Part shown: positions 25,778-33,794 of the stretch, in pieces
Layout: the number at the start of each line of letters is the position of its first letter
Numbering within the stretch: the stretch's first letter is position 1
Assembly: GCF_910585425.1 (NCBI RefSeq)
Contig: NZ_CAJUCP010000003.1
Location: 98,682-162,681 of the forward strand
Length of the DNA: 64,000 nucleotides
From: an uncultured Acetatifactor sp.
GTDB lineage: Bacteria > Bacillota > Clostridia > Lachnospirales > Lachnospiraceae
Reading direction: 5' to 3'
Notes under the pieces: generated by a model
Database searches by the model: none
What the model was told of the DNA's origin: nothing
Seen by the model: only the letters and a program-made list of their open reading frames with translations
Program-made: the position numbers and the translations under genes

Positions 25778-27583
25778 CTAAGCGTAATACTGTGCCTGCG
25801 CATGCCACAGCTCATAATACTTCCCCGTCTCGTCCGACAGGAGCTCCTGGTGGGTGCCGGACTGAACGATCCTTCCCTCATGGAACACCAATATCCGGTC
25901 GCAGAGCTGGCAGGAGGAGAGCCGGTGGCTGATGTAGATGGCAGTCTTGTCTCCCACGATCTCATCGAACCTGGCATAGATCTCCGCCTCCGCGATTGGA
26001 TCCAGGGCAGCCGTGGGCTCATCCAGGATGATGAAGGGCGTATCCCGGTACAGCGCCCGGGCCAGGGCCACCTTCTGAGCCTCGCCGCCGGAGAGCTCCA
26101 CCCCGTCGGAGTCGAATTCCTTGTAGATGGGAGTCTCCAGCCCCCTGGGCATCTCGCCATACCGCTTTCCGAAGCCCACCTCATTCAGAAGCCGCTCCGC
26201 CTTCTCCCGATTCCAGGCGGCCGCGCAGGACACATTGTTGCCCAGTGGGACTGCCAGCAGGTTGTAATCCTGGAACACCACGGAGAAGATGTCCAGATAC
26301 TGGCGGTAATCGTATTTCCGGATATTGAAATCATTCATGAGGATTTCCCCCTCCGTGGGGTCATAGAGACGGCACAGGAGCTTCACGAAGGTGGTCTTGC
26401 CGCTTCCGTTCATCCCCACCACCGCCAGCCTCTCCCCTGACCGCAGGTCCAGGTTGATGTCCCTCAGGGCGAAGTCGTCGCTGCCCGCATACCGGAAGCT
26501 GACGTTTCGGAAGGAGATGTCGAATCTCTTGTCGCTGCGCTTTTCCACGGCCAGGCCGCCCTGGTACATGTCATTTTCGATGTCGAAGAACCGCAGGTAG
26601 TCCGCCAGGAACGGTTCGTTCTCCTTGATCCTTCCGAAACCCTCCAGAAGGGTCTGGATGCCCTCCGTGAGCTTTTGCAGATATCCCACGTACTTGATGA
26701 CGCTCCCCACGGGAAAGGCGCCCAGGCTGCAGTACAGGCATACGATCAGATAAGATGTCCCCGTGGCCAGCCAGGAGAACACTGCGCTGGGGGCTTCCAG
26801 GAGAGAGAAGCGCTTTCCCCAGGCGGATATGAAGACCCTTTTGTGGTCTAAGCTGCATTTCCGGTTCAGCTCATTGATGATTGGCTGCTGGCGGTAGATC
26901 CGGTTGTCCATCCCGGATACTTTGTAGCCCTGGCCTATCCTGTTCTCATTCAGCATCAGCGTGCCGATTTCATCCCAGTAGGCGGCGCCCTTTTTGCTGC
27001 CCCGTAGCCTGGAGAGGAACCCTCCGGCCACGGAAGCCACCAAAGCTGCCAGGAGGATCAGGCTCAGCCACCGGAAGGGGGCCGCGGCCATCAGGGAAAG
27101 CATTTCCGCGAACAGGGCGGCGGAGAAGGCCAGGTTCACCAGGGCGTTTGTCAGATCCAGCAGGGTGAGCCTCATATTGATGACGCCGTACAGATTGATG
27201 TGCTGGTTCTCCTCGATCTTGCGCCGGATCTGGCGGATGTCCGGACTCTCTATCTTGTCATAGTCAAGGCCCAGGGTCTTGCGGTAAAAGGCCTCCGCCT
27301 CATGGTTCGCCAGGATCTCCAGGGCAGTCTCCACCTGTCTGTCCAGGACGGCCGCCGCAGACCGGATTAGCAGGATGCCCGCCAGGGCTGCCGCCACCAG
27401 CAGGTACAGCTCCCTCTTTTCCGTGCCGCCGGAAAGCGCATCCACGATTTTCGCGGTCATCCAGAGGCTGAAGAAAAAGGAGGCGTTTTTGAAGACCGCC
27501 TGCAGGATGCAGAGGGGAAAGTATCTCGGATTGTATCCGCTGTATTGCTTCAGGGCTCTTAAGGTCGTGCTGTCTTTTTTCAT
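25778..27583 (-). CDS. ABC half-transporter, exporter type (second of a pair)
   Basis: A 601-residue fusion of a six-helix type IV exporter domain (about 1-330) and an ATPase. Walker A is GMNGSGKTT near residue 390, the signature is LSGGEAQKVALARA near 495, Walker B is FIILDEPTAALDP and the H-loop is IYISHRLSS, so the ATPase site looks intact. It follows the 644-residue half-transporter by 122 bases on the same strand, and the two probably form a heterodimer. The gene is part of a cluster with a LytTR regulator and GHKL kinase, which suggests export of, or resistance to, a peptide. No precursor peptide gene was found. AGGAG precedes the ATG. Confidence 0.88.
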   Translation of the reverse strand: MKKDSTTLRALKQYSGYNPRYFPLCILQAVFKNASFFFSLWMTAKIVDALSGGTEKRELYLLVAAALAGILLIRSAAAVLDRQVETALEILANHEAEAFYRKTLGLDYDKIESPDIRQIRRKIEENQHINLYGVINMRLTLLDLTNALVNLAFSAALFAEMLSLMAAAPFRWLSLILLAALVASVAGGFLSRLRGSKKGAAYWDEIGTLMLNENRIGQGYKVSGMDNRIYRQQPIINELNRKCSLDHKRVFISAWGKRFSLLEAPSAVFSWLATGTSYLIVCLYCSLGAFPVGSVIKYVGYLQKLTEGIQTLLEGFGRIKENEPFLADYLRFFDIENDMYQGGLAVEKRSDKRFDISFRNVSFRYAGSDDFALRDINLDLRSGERLAVVGMNGSGKTTFVKLLCRLYDPTEGEILMNDFNIRKYDYRQYLDIFSVVFQDYNLLAVPLGNNVSCAAAWNREKAERLLNEVGFGKRYGEMPRGLETPIYKEFDSDGVELSGGEAQKVALARALYRDTPFIILDEPTAALDPIAEAEIYARFDEIVGDKTAIYISHRLSSCQLCDRILVFHEGRIVQSGTHQELLSDETGKYYELWHAQAQYYA

Positions 27584-27705
27584 AAAATCATTCTCCTATT
27601 CCAGTACCGTCTCTGCGCATCAGCGCCCATTTGGGGAAGTCTTTCCGTCCGCCAAATGATGGGTCCGTAAAGCCTTCCGGGCGCTTCTGGCTTCGAGACT
27701 GATAT

Positions 27706-29640
27706 TTATTCCAGTGCCGCTGCCGCCTCTGCGCCAGCCTGATAATATTTGCTCTGTACGCCGAACATATAGGCGTAGCTGCCATTCTGCGCCATCAGCT
27801 CCTTATGGGAGCCGGTCTCCTTGATCACGCCGTCCTCCAGCAGCACAATCCGGTCGCAGAAGCGTGTGGAGGCGAAGCGGTGGGAGATATAGACCGAGGT
27901 CTTCCCCTGAGTGAGGGTCTGGTACTGCAGGTACAGGTTGTTCTCCGCGATGGGGTCTAAGGCGGCAGTGGGCTCGTCCAGCACCAGGATAGGGCTGTCC
28001 TTGTAGATGGCCCGGGCCAGCAGGAGCTTTTGCATCTCCCCACCGGAGAAGTCAACGCCGTCGTCATATATACCCTTCATGAGATGGGTGTCCATGCCGC
28101 CGGGGAGGCTTCGGACTTTATCGTAGATGCCGGCGGATTCCATGGCCCTGACCGCATCCTCCCTGGCCCCCGGCCGCTGTGGATCCGCGCTCGTCACGTA
28201 CTGGAATATGGTGAAGGCCACCGGGCGGATCTCCTGGAAGACGGCTGATATCAGGGAATAATATTCCTCGATATTGTATTCGTTTATCCGCTTCCCGTTC
28301 ACCAGGATCTCCCCTCTGGTGGGCTGGAAGAGGCCGCATAAGAGCTTTACGAGGGTGGTCTTGCCAGCGCCGTTCTGCCCCACCAGAGCCAGCTTCTCCC
28401 CTTCCCCGATGACAAGGTCGATGCCCTTGAGCGTATCCGTATCGGCTCCGTCATAGCGATACCACACATCCCTCAGCTCGATGGTGACAGGCCCTGAGGG
28501 GAGAGGGCAGCCCTGGCCGTGGTTGAACCTGTCCGGATAGTCATAGAACTCCCGGTAGTAGGCGATTTTCTCCGCTCGGGTATGGAGCTTCGCCACATCC
28601 CCGATGATGCTCTCGAAGAATCCGCCCAGGCTTAAGAGCATGCTGAAATAAAAGACGAATTCCCCCACACCGATGCCGCCCTCCAGCAGGAGGCCGATCA
28701 GGACGAAGTAGGCGGCCCCGTTCTTTATGAGATCCATGAGCCAGTACAGCACCCTGGCCAGAAGCTCCCGCAGGCTGCAGCGCCTGTTCCAGGCCAGGAT
28801 GGCGCTCTGGTAGCCCCGCATCATCTGCTCCAGCCAGCCCTCCAGGCCATAGAGCTTGATGTCCTTTGCCAGGGAGAATTCCCCGGAAAGGCCTTTCAGA
28901 TAATTCCTCCTGCGGATGTCTTTTTCCCATTTATGCTTGTTCTTCTCGTAGTAGATGGTGCGCCATCTGGAGGTGAAGTAGGAGACCAGAGACACAGCGG
29001 CCGTCACTGCCACCAGCACCGGATTCAATACGGTCAGCAGGGAGACATAGGCCACGATGGCCGTCAGATGATAGATGCCGTCGGACAGCTCCTGCCAGAA
29101 GAATTCCAGGGCGCATTCCCCCCGGATGGCATCCTCCCAGGCGTAGCCCCGGGTCTCCTTGAAATCCTGCCGGAAGGTATTTTCAAAGTCAGTCTCATAA
29201 TCCTCCCGGGCGCCCATTTCTGCCTGATAGATAAAGGAGGGATAGTACGCCCTTCCCCGCCTTCTGGCGTTGAGGAACTCCCGGAGGAGCTGCAGCAGGA
29301 TGTTCAGGCCGATGAACACGGCGCAGGCGGGCAGCAGCTGTCGGAAGGCCGCCCCGCCGCCGATCAGGCCGATCAGGTGCCCGGGAAAGTAATCCGCCGC
29401 CAGGGACCTGACCACCTCCGGCAGGAAGCCTGCGAAAATCAGCGGCACGAACCATCTGTCCAGCTTCCACATCTTCTTTATGGCGAAAAAGTAGCATCCC
29501 GCTGTCGAGTATTTCTTTTTCTGCCGTCCATGTTCGCCCATGTTCCCTCCGGCTCCTTTCGTCCTGTTTTTTCGGCTTTTTTCTCTGAAATGCTTTTCTT
29601 TCATGAAATGCTTTTCCTTTATGAAATGCTTTTCTTCCAT
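27706..29640 (-). CDS. ABC half-transporter, exporter type, with a repetitive basic N-terminus
   Basis: A 644-residue half-transporter with six membrane helices and an ATPase domain: Walker A GQNGAGKTT near residue 420, signature FSGGEMQKLLLARA (Phe instead of Leu), Walker B ILVLDEPTAALDP, H-loop VYISHRFAS. The start at 29640 follows GGGAGGG by six bases; a longer frame to 29745 runs through a terminator. Unusually, the first 20 residues contain three copies of a KEKHF-type hexapeptide, encoded by 18-base DNA repeats, ahead of another Lys/Arg-rich stretch. The function of that tail is unknown. Confidence 0.87.
   Translation of the reverse strand: MEEKHFIKEKHFMKEKHFREKSRKNRTKGAGGNMGEHGRQKKKYSTAGCYFFAIKKMWKLDRWFVPLIFAGFLPEVVRSLAADYFPGHLIGLIGGGAAFRQLLPACAVFIGLNILLQLLREFLNARRRGRAYYPSFIYQAEMGAREDYETDFENTFRQDFKETRGYAWEDAIRGECALEFFWQELSDGIYHLTAIVAYVSLLTVLNPVLVAVTAAVSLVSYFTSRWRTIYYEKNKHKWEKDIRRRNYLKGLSGEFSLAKDIKLYGLEGWLEQMMRGYQSAILAWNRRCSLRELLARVLYWLMDLIKNGAAYFVLIGLLLEGGIGVGEFVFYFSMLLSLGGFFESIIGDVAKLHTRAEKIAYYREFYDYPDRFNHGQGCPLPSGPVTIELRDVWYRYDGADTDTLKGIDLVIGEGEKLALVGQNGAGKTTLVKLLCGLFQPTRGEILVNGKRINEYNIEEYYSLISAVFQEIRPVAFTIFQYVTSADPQRPGAREDAVRAMESAGIYDKVRSLPGGMDTHLMKGIYDDGVDFSGGEMQKLLLARAIYKDSPILVLDEPTAALDPIAENNLYLQYQTLTQGKTSVYISHRFASTRFCDRIVLLEDGVIKETGSHKELMAQNGSYAYMFGVQSKYYQAGAEAAAALE
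29586..29639 (-). repeat. Three 18-bp tandem repeats encoding KEKHF-type units
   Basis: tgaaatgcttttc recurs at 29586, 29604 and 29622 (plus-strand view), exact period 18, inside the first codons of the ABC gene. Confidence 0.85.
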
Positions 29641-29692
29641 ATGGCACCCTCCCGCCTTTCGCTTTTCTATGCATGAATCATAGCATACGGGC

Positions 29693-29747
29693 ACAAAAAA
29701 AGCGCAGTTTGATACCAAATGTAGAAAATTTGATGTAAACTGCACTT
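29693..29747 (-). terminator. Terminator between the kinase gene and the ABC genes
   Basis: Minus strand aagtgcagttt (29737-29747) pairs with aaactgcgctt (29700-29710), one G-T pair, followed by a run of seven Ts. It should reduce read-through from the regulator genes into the ABC genes. Confidence 0.75.
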
Positions 29748-29769
29748 TGCCGCGGGAACGGCAGAGACT

Positions 29770-30414
29770 CTACTGGGGCAGCAGCACCTCCGTGGAAAAG
29801 GCTTCCTCCTCGGAGGCCCTGGTGATGTGTCCGCCCAGCTTCTTCACGATTGCGTCCACCCTGCCGAGGCCCAGGCCGCGTCCCGTCCCTCGGGTGGTGC
29901 GGAAGCTGCTCTTTTTCGCCCCTCCGGCGGTATTGGTCAGGGCGAAATACAGGAAATTCCCCTTCATTTCCATATAGATGCGGATCAGCCGCCTCTCCGG
30001 GGGCAGCTCCATGCAGGCCTCCATGGCATTGTCCAGGAGATTGCCCATGATGGTGCACAGATCCAGCTCCGGCGTGGTCAACTGCACCGGGATTCGAACA
30101 TATGTTTTGGTTCGAATCTGCCTCTCCCCCGCCAGGGACAGCTTGCTGTTCAGGACGGCGTCCGCCGCCCGGTTCCCGGTCCTGACCACGGTCTCCACGC
30201 TGGTCAGGTCTTCGTCCAGCATGTCCAGATACCCTTTGATCTCCTCCAGCTCCCCCCGGGCCGCGTGTACCTTCATGGCCTGGATATGGTGCCTGTAATC
30301 ATGCCGCCAGCCCCGCATCATGCCGTACATGTTTTCCACTTCGGCGTAGTATTTCTGCAGAAGCTCCTGCTCAAAGGCGGCGACTTTTCTCGCGATCAGT
30401 TTATCCAAAAACAT
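29770..30414 (-). CDS. Soluble GHKL-type histidine kinase (AgrC-like catalytic part only)
   Basis: A 214-residue kinase with the AgrC-type phosphoacceptor region WRHDYRHHIQ (H38), a dimerisation helix pair, and a GHKL ATPase domain with N box MGNLLDNAMEAC and the G box GTGRGLGLGRVDAI. AgrC-like kinases normally carry five to seven membrane helices before this region; here there are none. AGGAGG lies just before the ATG, 98 bases after the regulator's stop, so the short form seems genuine rather than a truncated call. Input must come from a partner or the cytoplasm, possibly the adjacent ABC proteins. Confidence 0.82.
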   Translation of the reverse strand: MFLDKLIARKVAAFEQELLQKYYAEVENMYGMMRGWRHDYRHHIQAMKVHAARGELEEIKGYLDMLDEDLTSVETVVRTGNRAADAVLNSKLSLAGERQIRTKTYVRIPVQLTTPELDLCTIMGNLLDNAMEACMELPPERRLIRIYMEMKGNFLYFALTNTAGGAKKSSFRTTRGTGRGLGLGRVDAIVKKLGGHITRASEEEAFSTEVLLPQ

Positions 30415-30512
30415 CGTTTCCTCCTAATGCCTGAGGGTTCCGGCCGCATCTGTCTGCCTGTCACGGCGTATCCGGCCGAAGCAGGCCACAGGGCATCTGC
30501 CGAGCGGCCATG

Positions 30513-31214
30513 TCACAGGTATCTGGCCAGCGCTGCGTAGACCTTCCCGTACATCCCCCTGCTCATGGGGATCAGGCCGCCCCCTGTCACGGTGATATCC
30601 AAGCGGCTGATTTTCCGGATATGGTTCAGGTTCACCACAAAGGAGCGGTGCACTTTAAAGAATGTCTCGTCCAGCTGCTCCGAGAACTTCCCCAGGGCCA
30701 TGCGCATCCGGTAGACATCCTGGAGGGTGTGCACGGCGATGTGCACGTTTTCGGCCTCGATATAGACGATGTCCGCCAGGGGAAGCTTCACGCTGCCGTC
30801 CCTGTCCGCCACCAGGACGCAGCGCTGCCTGCCGGCCAGATTGTCCGCGGCCCTGTCCAGCACCGGGCACAGCTTTTCCCCGTCCACGGGCTTCAGCAGG
30901 TAATGGAGGGCGGAGACGTCGAAGCCATCGCTGAAATATTCATAATATCCGGTGATGAAGACAATCTGCAGGGCCCTGTTCTCCTGCCGCACCCGCTTCG
31001 CCAGCTCCACGCCGCTCATTTCCGGCATCTCCACGTCCAGGAGCAGGATGTCGAAATCCCTCTCCTCCCCATAATCAAAAAGAAAGGCCTTTGGGCCTGC
31101 ATATTTCCTGATCTCCGCGAGATGCCCCATCCTCCCGGCCCAGGCGGAGAGGATTTCGCCCAGGTAATCCCTCTGATTGCCATCGTCGTCGCAAATGGCG
31201 ATTTTCAGTTTCAT
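30513..31214 (-). CDS. LytTR-family response regulator
   Basis: A 233-residue AgrA/LytR-type regulator. The receiver domain has the acidic pair D9-D10 (ICDDD), phosphoacceptor D60 (LLLDVEMPEMSG) and K at LLKPVDGE. The LytTR DNA-binding domain runs about 130-230 (DIVYIEAENVHIAVHT, FFKVHRSFVVNLNHI). It is the first gene of a minus-strand cluster with the kinase and two ABC genes, and is the probable activator of the ABC genes. Confidence 0.9.
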   Translation of the reverse strand: MKLKIAICDDDGNQRDYLGEILSAWAGRMGHLAEIRKYAGPKAFLFDYGEERDFDILLLDVEMPEMSGVELAKRVRQENRALQIVFITGYYEYFSDGFDVSALHYLLKPVDGEKLCPVLDRAADNLAGRQRCVLVADRDGSVKLPLADIVYIEAENVHIAVHTLQDVYRMRMALGKFSEQLDETFFKVHRSFVVNLNHIRKISRLDITVTGGGLIPMSRGMYGKVYAALARYL

Positions 31215-31394
31215 GTACGAACAACCTCTTTCGCTGTAGTCTTGTCCTGAGTCTTATAGTAACACACTCTTCTGAAAATAGCTATGATTTTTGAGGGGGC
31301 AGCCCGCCGAAAACGGGAAGGAGCGCAGGGGACGCGGCAGAATCTCTCTTTTTACTGTAGATATTATATCACAAAAACATATAAATTACAAGTC

Positions 31395-31424
31395 TTGCAT
31401 TTTTGCCCCCCGCCCCGCTATAAT
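31395..31424 (+). promoter_or_regulatory. Promoter of helD
   Basis: TTGCAT (31395-31400), 18 bases, TATAAT (31419-31424), 34 bases before the ATG. Confidence 0.7.
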
Positions 31425-31458
31425 CGTAGGAAACACAGGGAAGACAAGGGGGACGGCG

Positions 31459-33681
31459 ATGGAAAGAAGCGATTTTCAGAAAGAACTGGAGCATTTTGAC
31501 GAAATAGTGGGGATCATCCGGAGAAAGCTGGAGAAGCTGTACAGCGAGAAGGCTCCGCTGCAGGAGAGGCTGCTGCGGGAGCGCAAGGAGATGTGGGAGG
31601 ACAACAGGCATCTGATTCGGGATTTTGACGATGTCATCTTCCTGAACACCCAGGAGACGATAGTGAAATCCGTGGAGCAGCAGCTCGCATGGAACGAGGC
31701 CGATATACAGCGGCACACCAAAATGGAGAAATCGCCCTATTTCGGCCGCGTGGACTTCGCGGAAGGGGAGACGGGGGAAGAGGACACCATCTACATCGGG
31801 ACCTACAGCCTGACGGAAGCGGAGTCCCAGGAGATATACGTGGTGGACTGGAGGGCGCCCATTTCCTCCATGTTCTATCAGTTCGACCCAGGACCGGCCT
31901 GGTTCCAGGTCAACGGGCATAAAAATGAGGTGGAAATCACGGGGAAGAGGCAGTACAGGATAGAGGAGGGCCGGCTCCTCGCCGTGTACGACACGGATTC
32001 CTCCATGTATGACGATATCCTGGGGGCGGCCCTCTCTGAATATTCCGACCATAAGCTGAAGGTCATCGTGGGCAGCATCCAGAGAGAGCAGAACGGGGCC
32101 ATACGCAGCGACACGAAGGCTTCCTGCCTGGTCTACGGGCTGGCGGGCAGCGGGAAGACCAGCATAGGGCTCCACCGCCTGGCGTATGTCCTCTACTGCA
32201 ACAGGGACACCATAAAGTCCGAGAATATCCTGATCCTGTCCAACAACAGCATATTCGGCTCCTACATTTCCGCCATACTTCCCGACCTGGGGGAGAGGCC
32301 GGCAAAGCAGAAGGTCTTTGCCGATATCCTGGAGGCGTTTCTGGAGGAGGGGCTGGAGGCTGAGGATTATTACAGCCAGCTCAAGGCGCTGGAGGGCCCC
32401 TTTGCGGACGGGCGGAGGAGATGGATCCAGGTCAAGTATTCCGCGGACATGATCGGATACTGCAGGGAATATTTCGCGTCTTTCCCCTTTCAGATACCGG
32501 AAATCCGTTACGGGGAGGAGGTACTGGTGTCGCCGGAGCTTCTGCGGAACAGGCTGGACGCCGGGCATTATCAGACCTTCCAGTCCCGCCTTGAGAGGCT
32601 GGAGCATCTGGCCAGGAAGGCGATCGAGGATTTCTTCCTCCTCCACAGAGAGGAGATACGCAATGGCATCGCGGACAGCATGGCCGAGCAGAATGAACCC
32701 CTGTCGGAAAAGGAGGTCAATATCCGGTATAAAAAGGACAGGCAGGAGTGCATACAAGCGGCGCTGGAGCAGATCCGCAGTCTGAACAGCGTGGATTCCC
32801 GGGAGCAGATGCCGAAGGCCTTCGCAGGCTTTCTCCATGGGACGGGGATGTGGGACGGGGAGGCGGAGAGGGAGGCGGAGCGGATGGCACGTTCGCTGGA
32901 GCGCGGAAAGCTCCTGTACGAGGACGCCCTGCTCTATCTGTTCGTCAAGGAGCTGATGGGGGAGGTGGCCCCCTTCTCGGACATCTTCCACACCGTGATC
33001 GATGAATCCCAGGATTACAGCCTGCTGCAGCTCCATATCGTGAAATACCTGTTCCCCAAAAGCAGCTTCACCCTGCTGGGGGATATCTGTCAGACCGTCA
33101 ATTCCGTGACGACCATTCAGAGATATGAGGACTACGGGCAGGTCTTCGGAGACGATCTGGTCCGGATTCGGCTGAGCAGATGCTACCGCTCCTCCAGCCA
33201 GATCAACGGGCTGGCGTTCCGGCTCATCGGTGAAGCGAACCGGCCCGAGGGGTACTCCTATTTTGACCGGCCGGTGAAAAAGCCCCGGTACGTGATATGC
33301 AGGGATATGTTCTCCTGCCTTGCGCCCATACTGGAGGGGCTGGAGCAGTACCGCTCGTTGGCGGTGATCGTGGACAGCGAGGAGGACGCGCTTGCGGTGA
33401 AGTCCCGTCTGGGGGGAGAGGCCCAACTGATCCTGTCCCCCGACGACGAGCTGAGGGGCAGACTGGTGGTCATTCCCCTTCTGCTGGCCAAGGGGCTGGA
33501 GTTCGATGCCGTCATCCTGTTCAACTGCATCCGCTCCAACGCGGGGAATGCCCATATGAGGCGCAAGGTGTACCTGGGCTGCACCAGGGCCCTGCACGAG
33601 CTGTATTTCGTGGAGGGAGAGGGGCTGCCGGAGGAGCTGCGGGAATGCGAGGGGTATATGGAGATTGTGGAAGATAAGTAA
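31459..33681 (+). CDS. helD: HelD-like superfamily 1 helicase / RNA polymerase recycling factor
   Basis: A 740-residue UvrD/Rep-like ATPase of the Gram-positive HelD type. The N-terminal antiparallel coiled coil (residues 1-75, EHFDEIVGIIRRKLEKLYSE) is the arm that enters the RNA polymerase secondary channel. YIGTYSLTEAESQEIYVVDWRAPISSMFY is a HelD block, Walker A GLAGSGKT is at 227-234 and the Walker B region is HTVIDESQDYS. HelD removes stalled polymerase from DNA. AAGGGGG precedes the ATG at 31459; the longer frame to 31291 reads across the promoter. Confidence 0.88.
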   Translation: MERSDFQKELEHFDEIVGIIRRKLEKLYSEKAPLQERLLRERKEMWEDNRHLIRDFDDVIFLNTQETIVKSVEQQLAWNEADIQRHTKMEKSPYFGRVDFAEGETGEEDTIYIGTYSLTEAESQEIYVVDWRAPISSMFYQFDPGPAWFQVNGHKNEVEITGKRQYRIEEGRLLAVYDTDSSMYDDILGAALSEYSDHKLKVIVGSIQREQNGAIRSDTKASCLVYGLAGSGKTSIGLHRLAYVLYCNRDTIKSENILILSNNSIFGSYISAILPDLGERPAKQKVFADILEAFLEEGLEAEDYYSQLKALEGPFADGRRRWIQVKYSADMIGYCREYFASFPFQIPEIRYGEEVLVSPELLRNRLDAGHYQTFQSRLERLEHLARKAIEDFFLLHREEIRNGIADSMAEQNEPLSEKEVNIRYKKDRQECIQAALEQIRSLNSVDSREQMPKAFAGFLHGTGMWDGEAEREAERMARSLERGKLLYEDALLYLFVKELMGEVAPFSDIFHTVIDESQDYSLLQLHIVKYLFPKSSFTLLGDICQTVNSVTTIQRYEDYGQVFGDDLVRIRLSRCYRSSSQINGLAFRLIGEANRPEGYSYFDRPVKKPRYVICRDMFSCLAPILEGLEQYRSLAVIVDSEEDALAVKSRLGGEAQLILSPDDELRGRLVVIPLLLAKGLEFDAVILFNCIRSNAGNAHMRRKVYLGCTRALHELYFVEGEGLPEELRECEGYMEIVEDK

Positions 33682-33705
33682 GGTCTGCGTGTAAGCCGCC
33701 CTCAG

Positions 33706-33734
33706 TAGACTTTTTCCCGAGATCGTGTTATACT
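33706..33734 (+). promoter_or_regulatory. Promoter of the hybrid kinase gene
   Basis: TAGACT (33706-33711), 17 bases, TATACT (33729-33734). Confidence 0.5.
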
Positions 33735-33794
33735 AACCACCTGAAGCAATGCATTCCCTGAAAAGTACCACAGGAATATACGGAGGGCGGCTGA

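Noticed and set aside
31369..33597. 742-codon minus-strand frame opposite helD
   Set aside because: Shadow of the helicase gene; no ribosome binding site or family motif.
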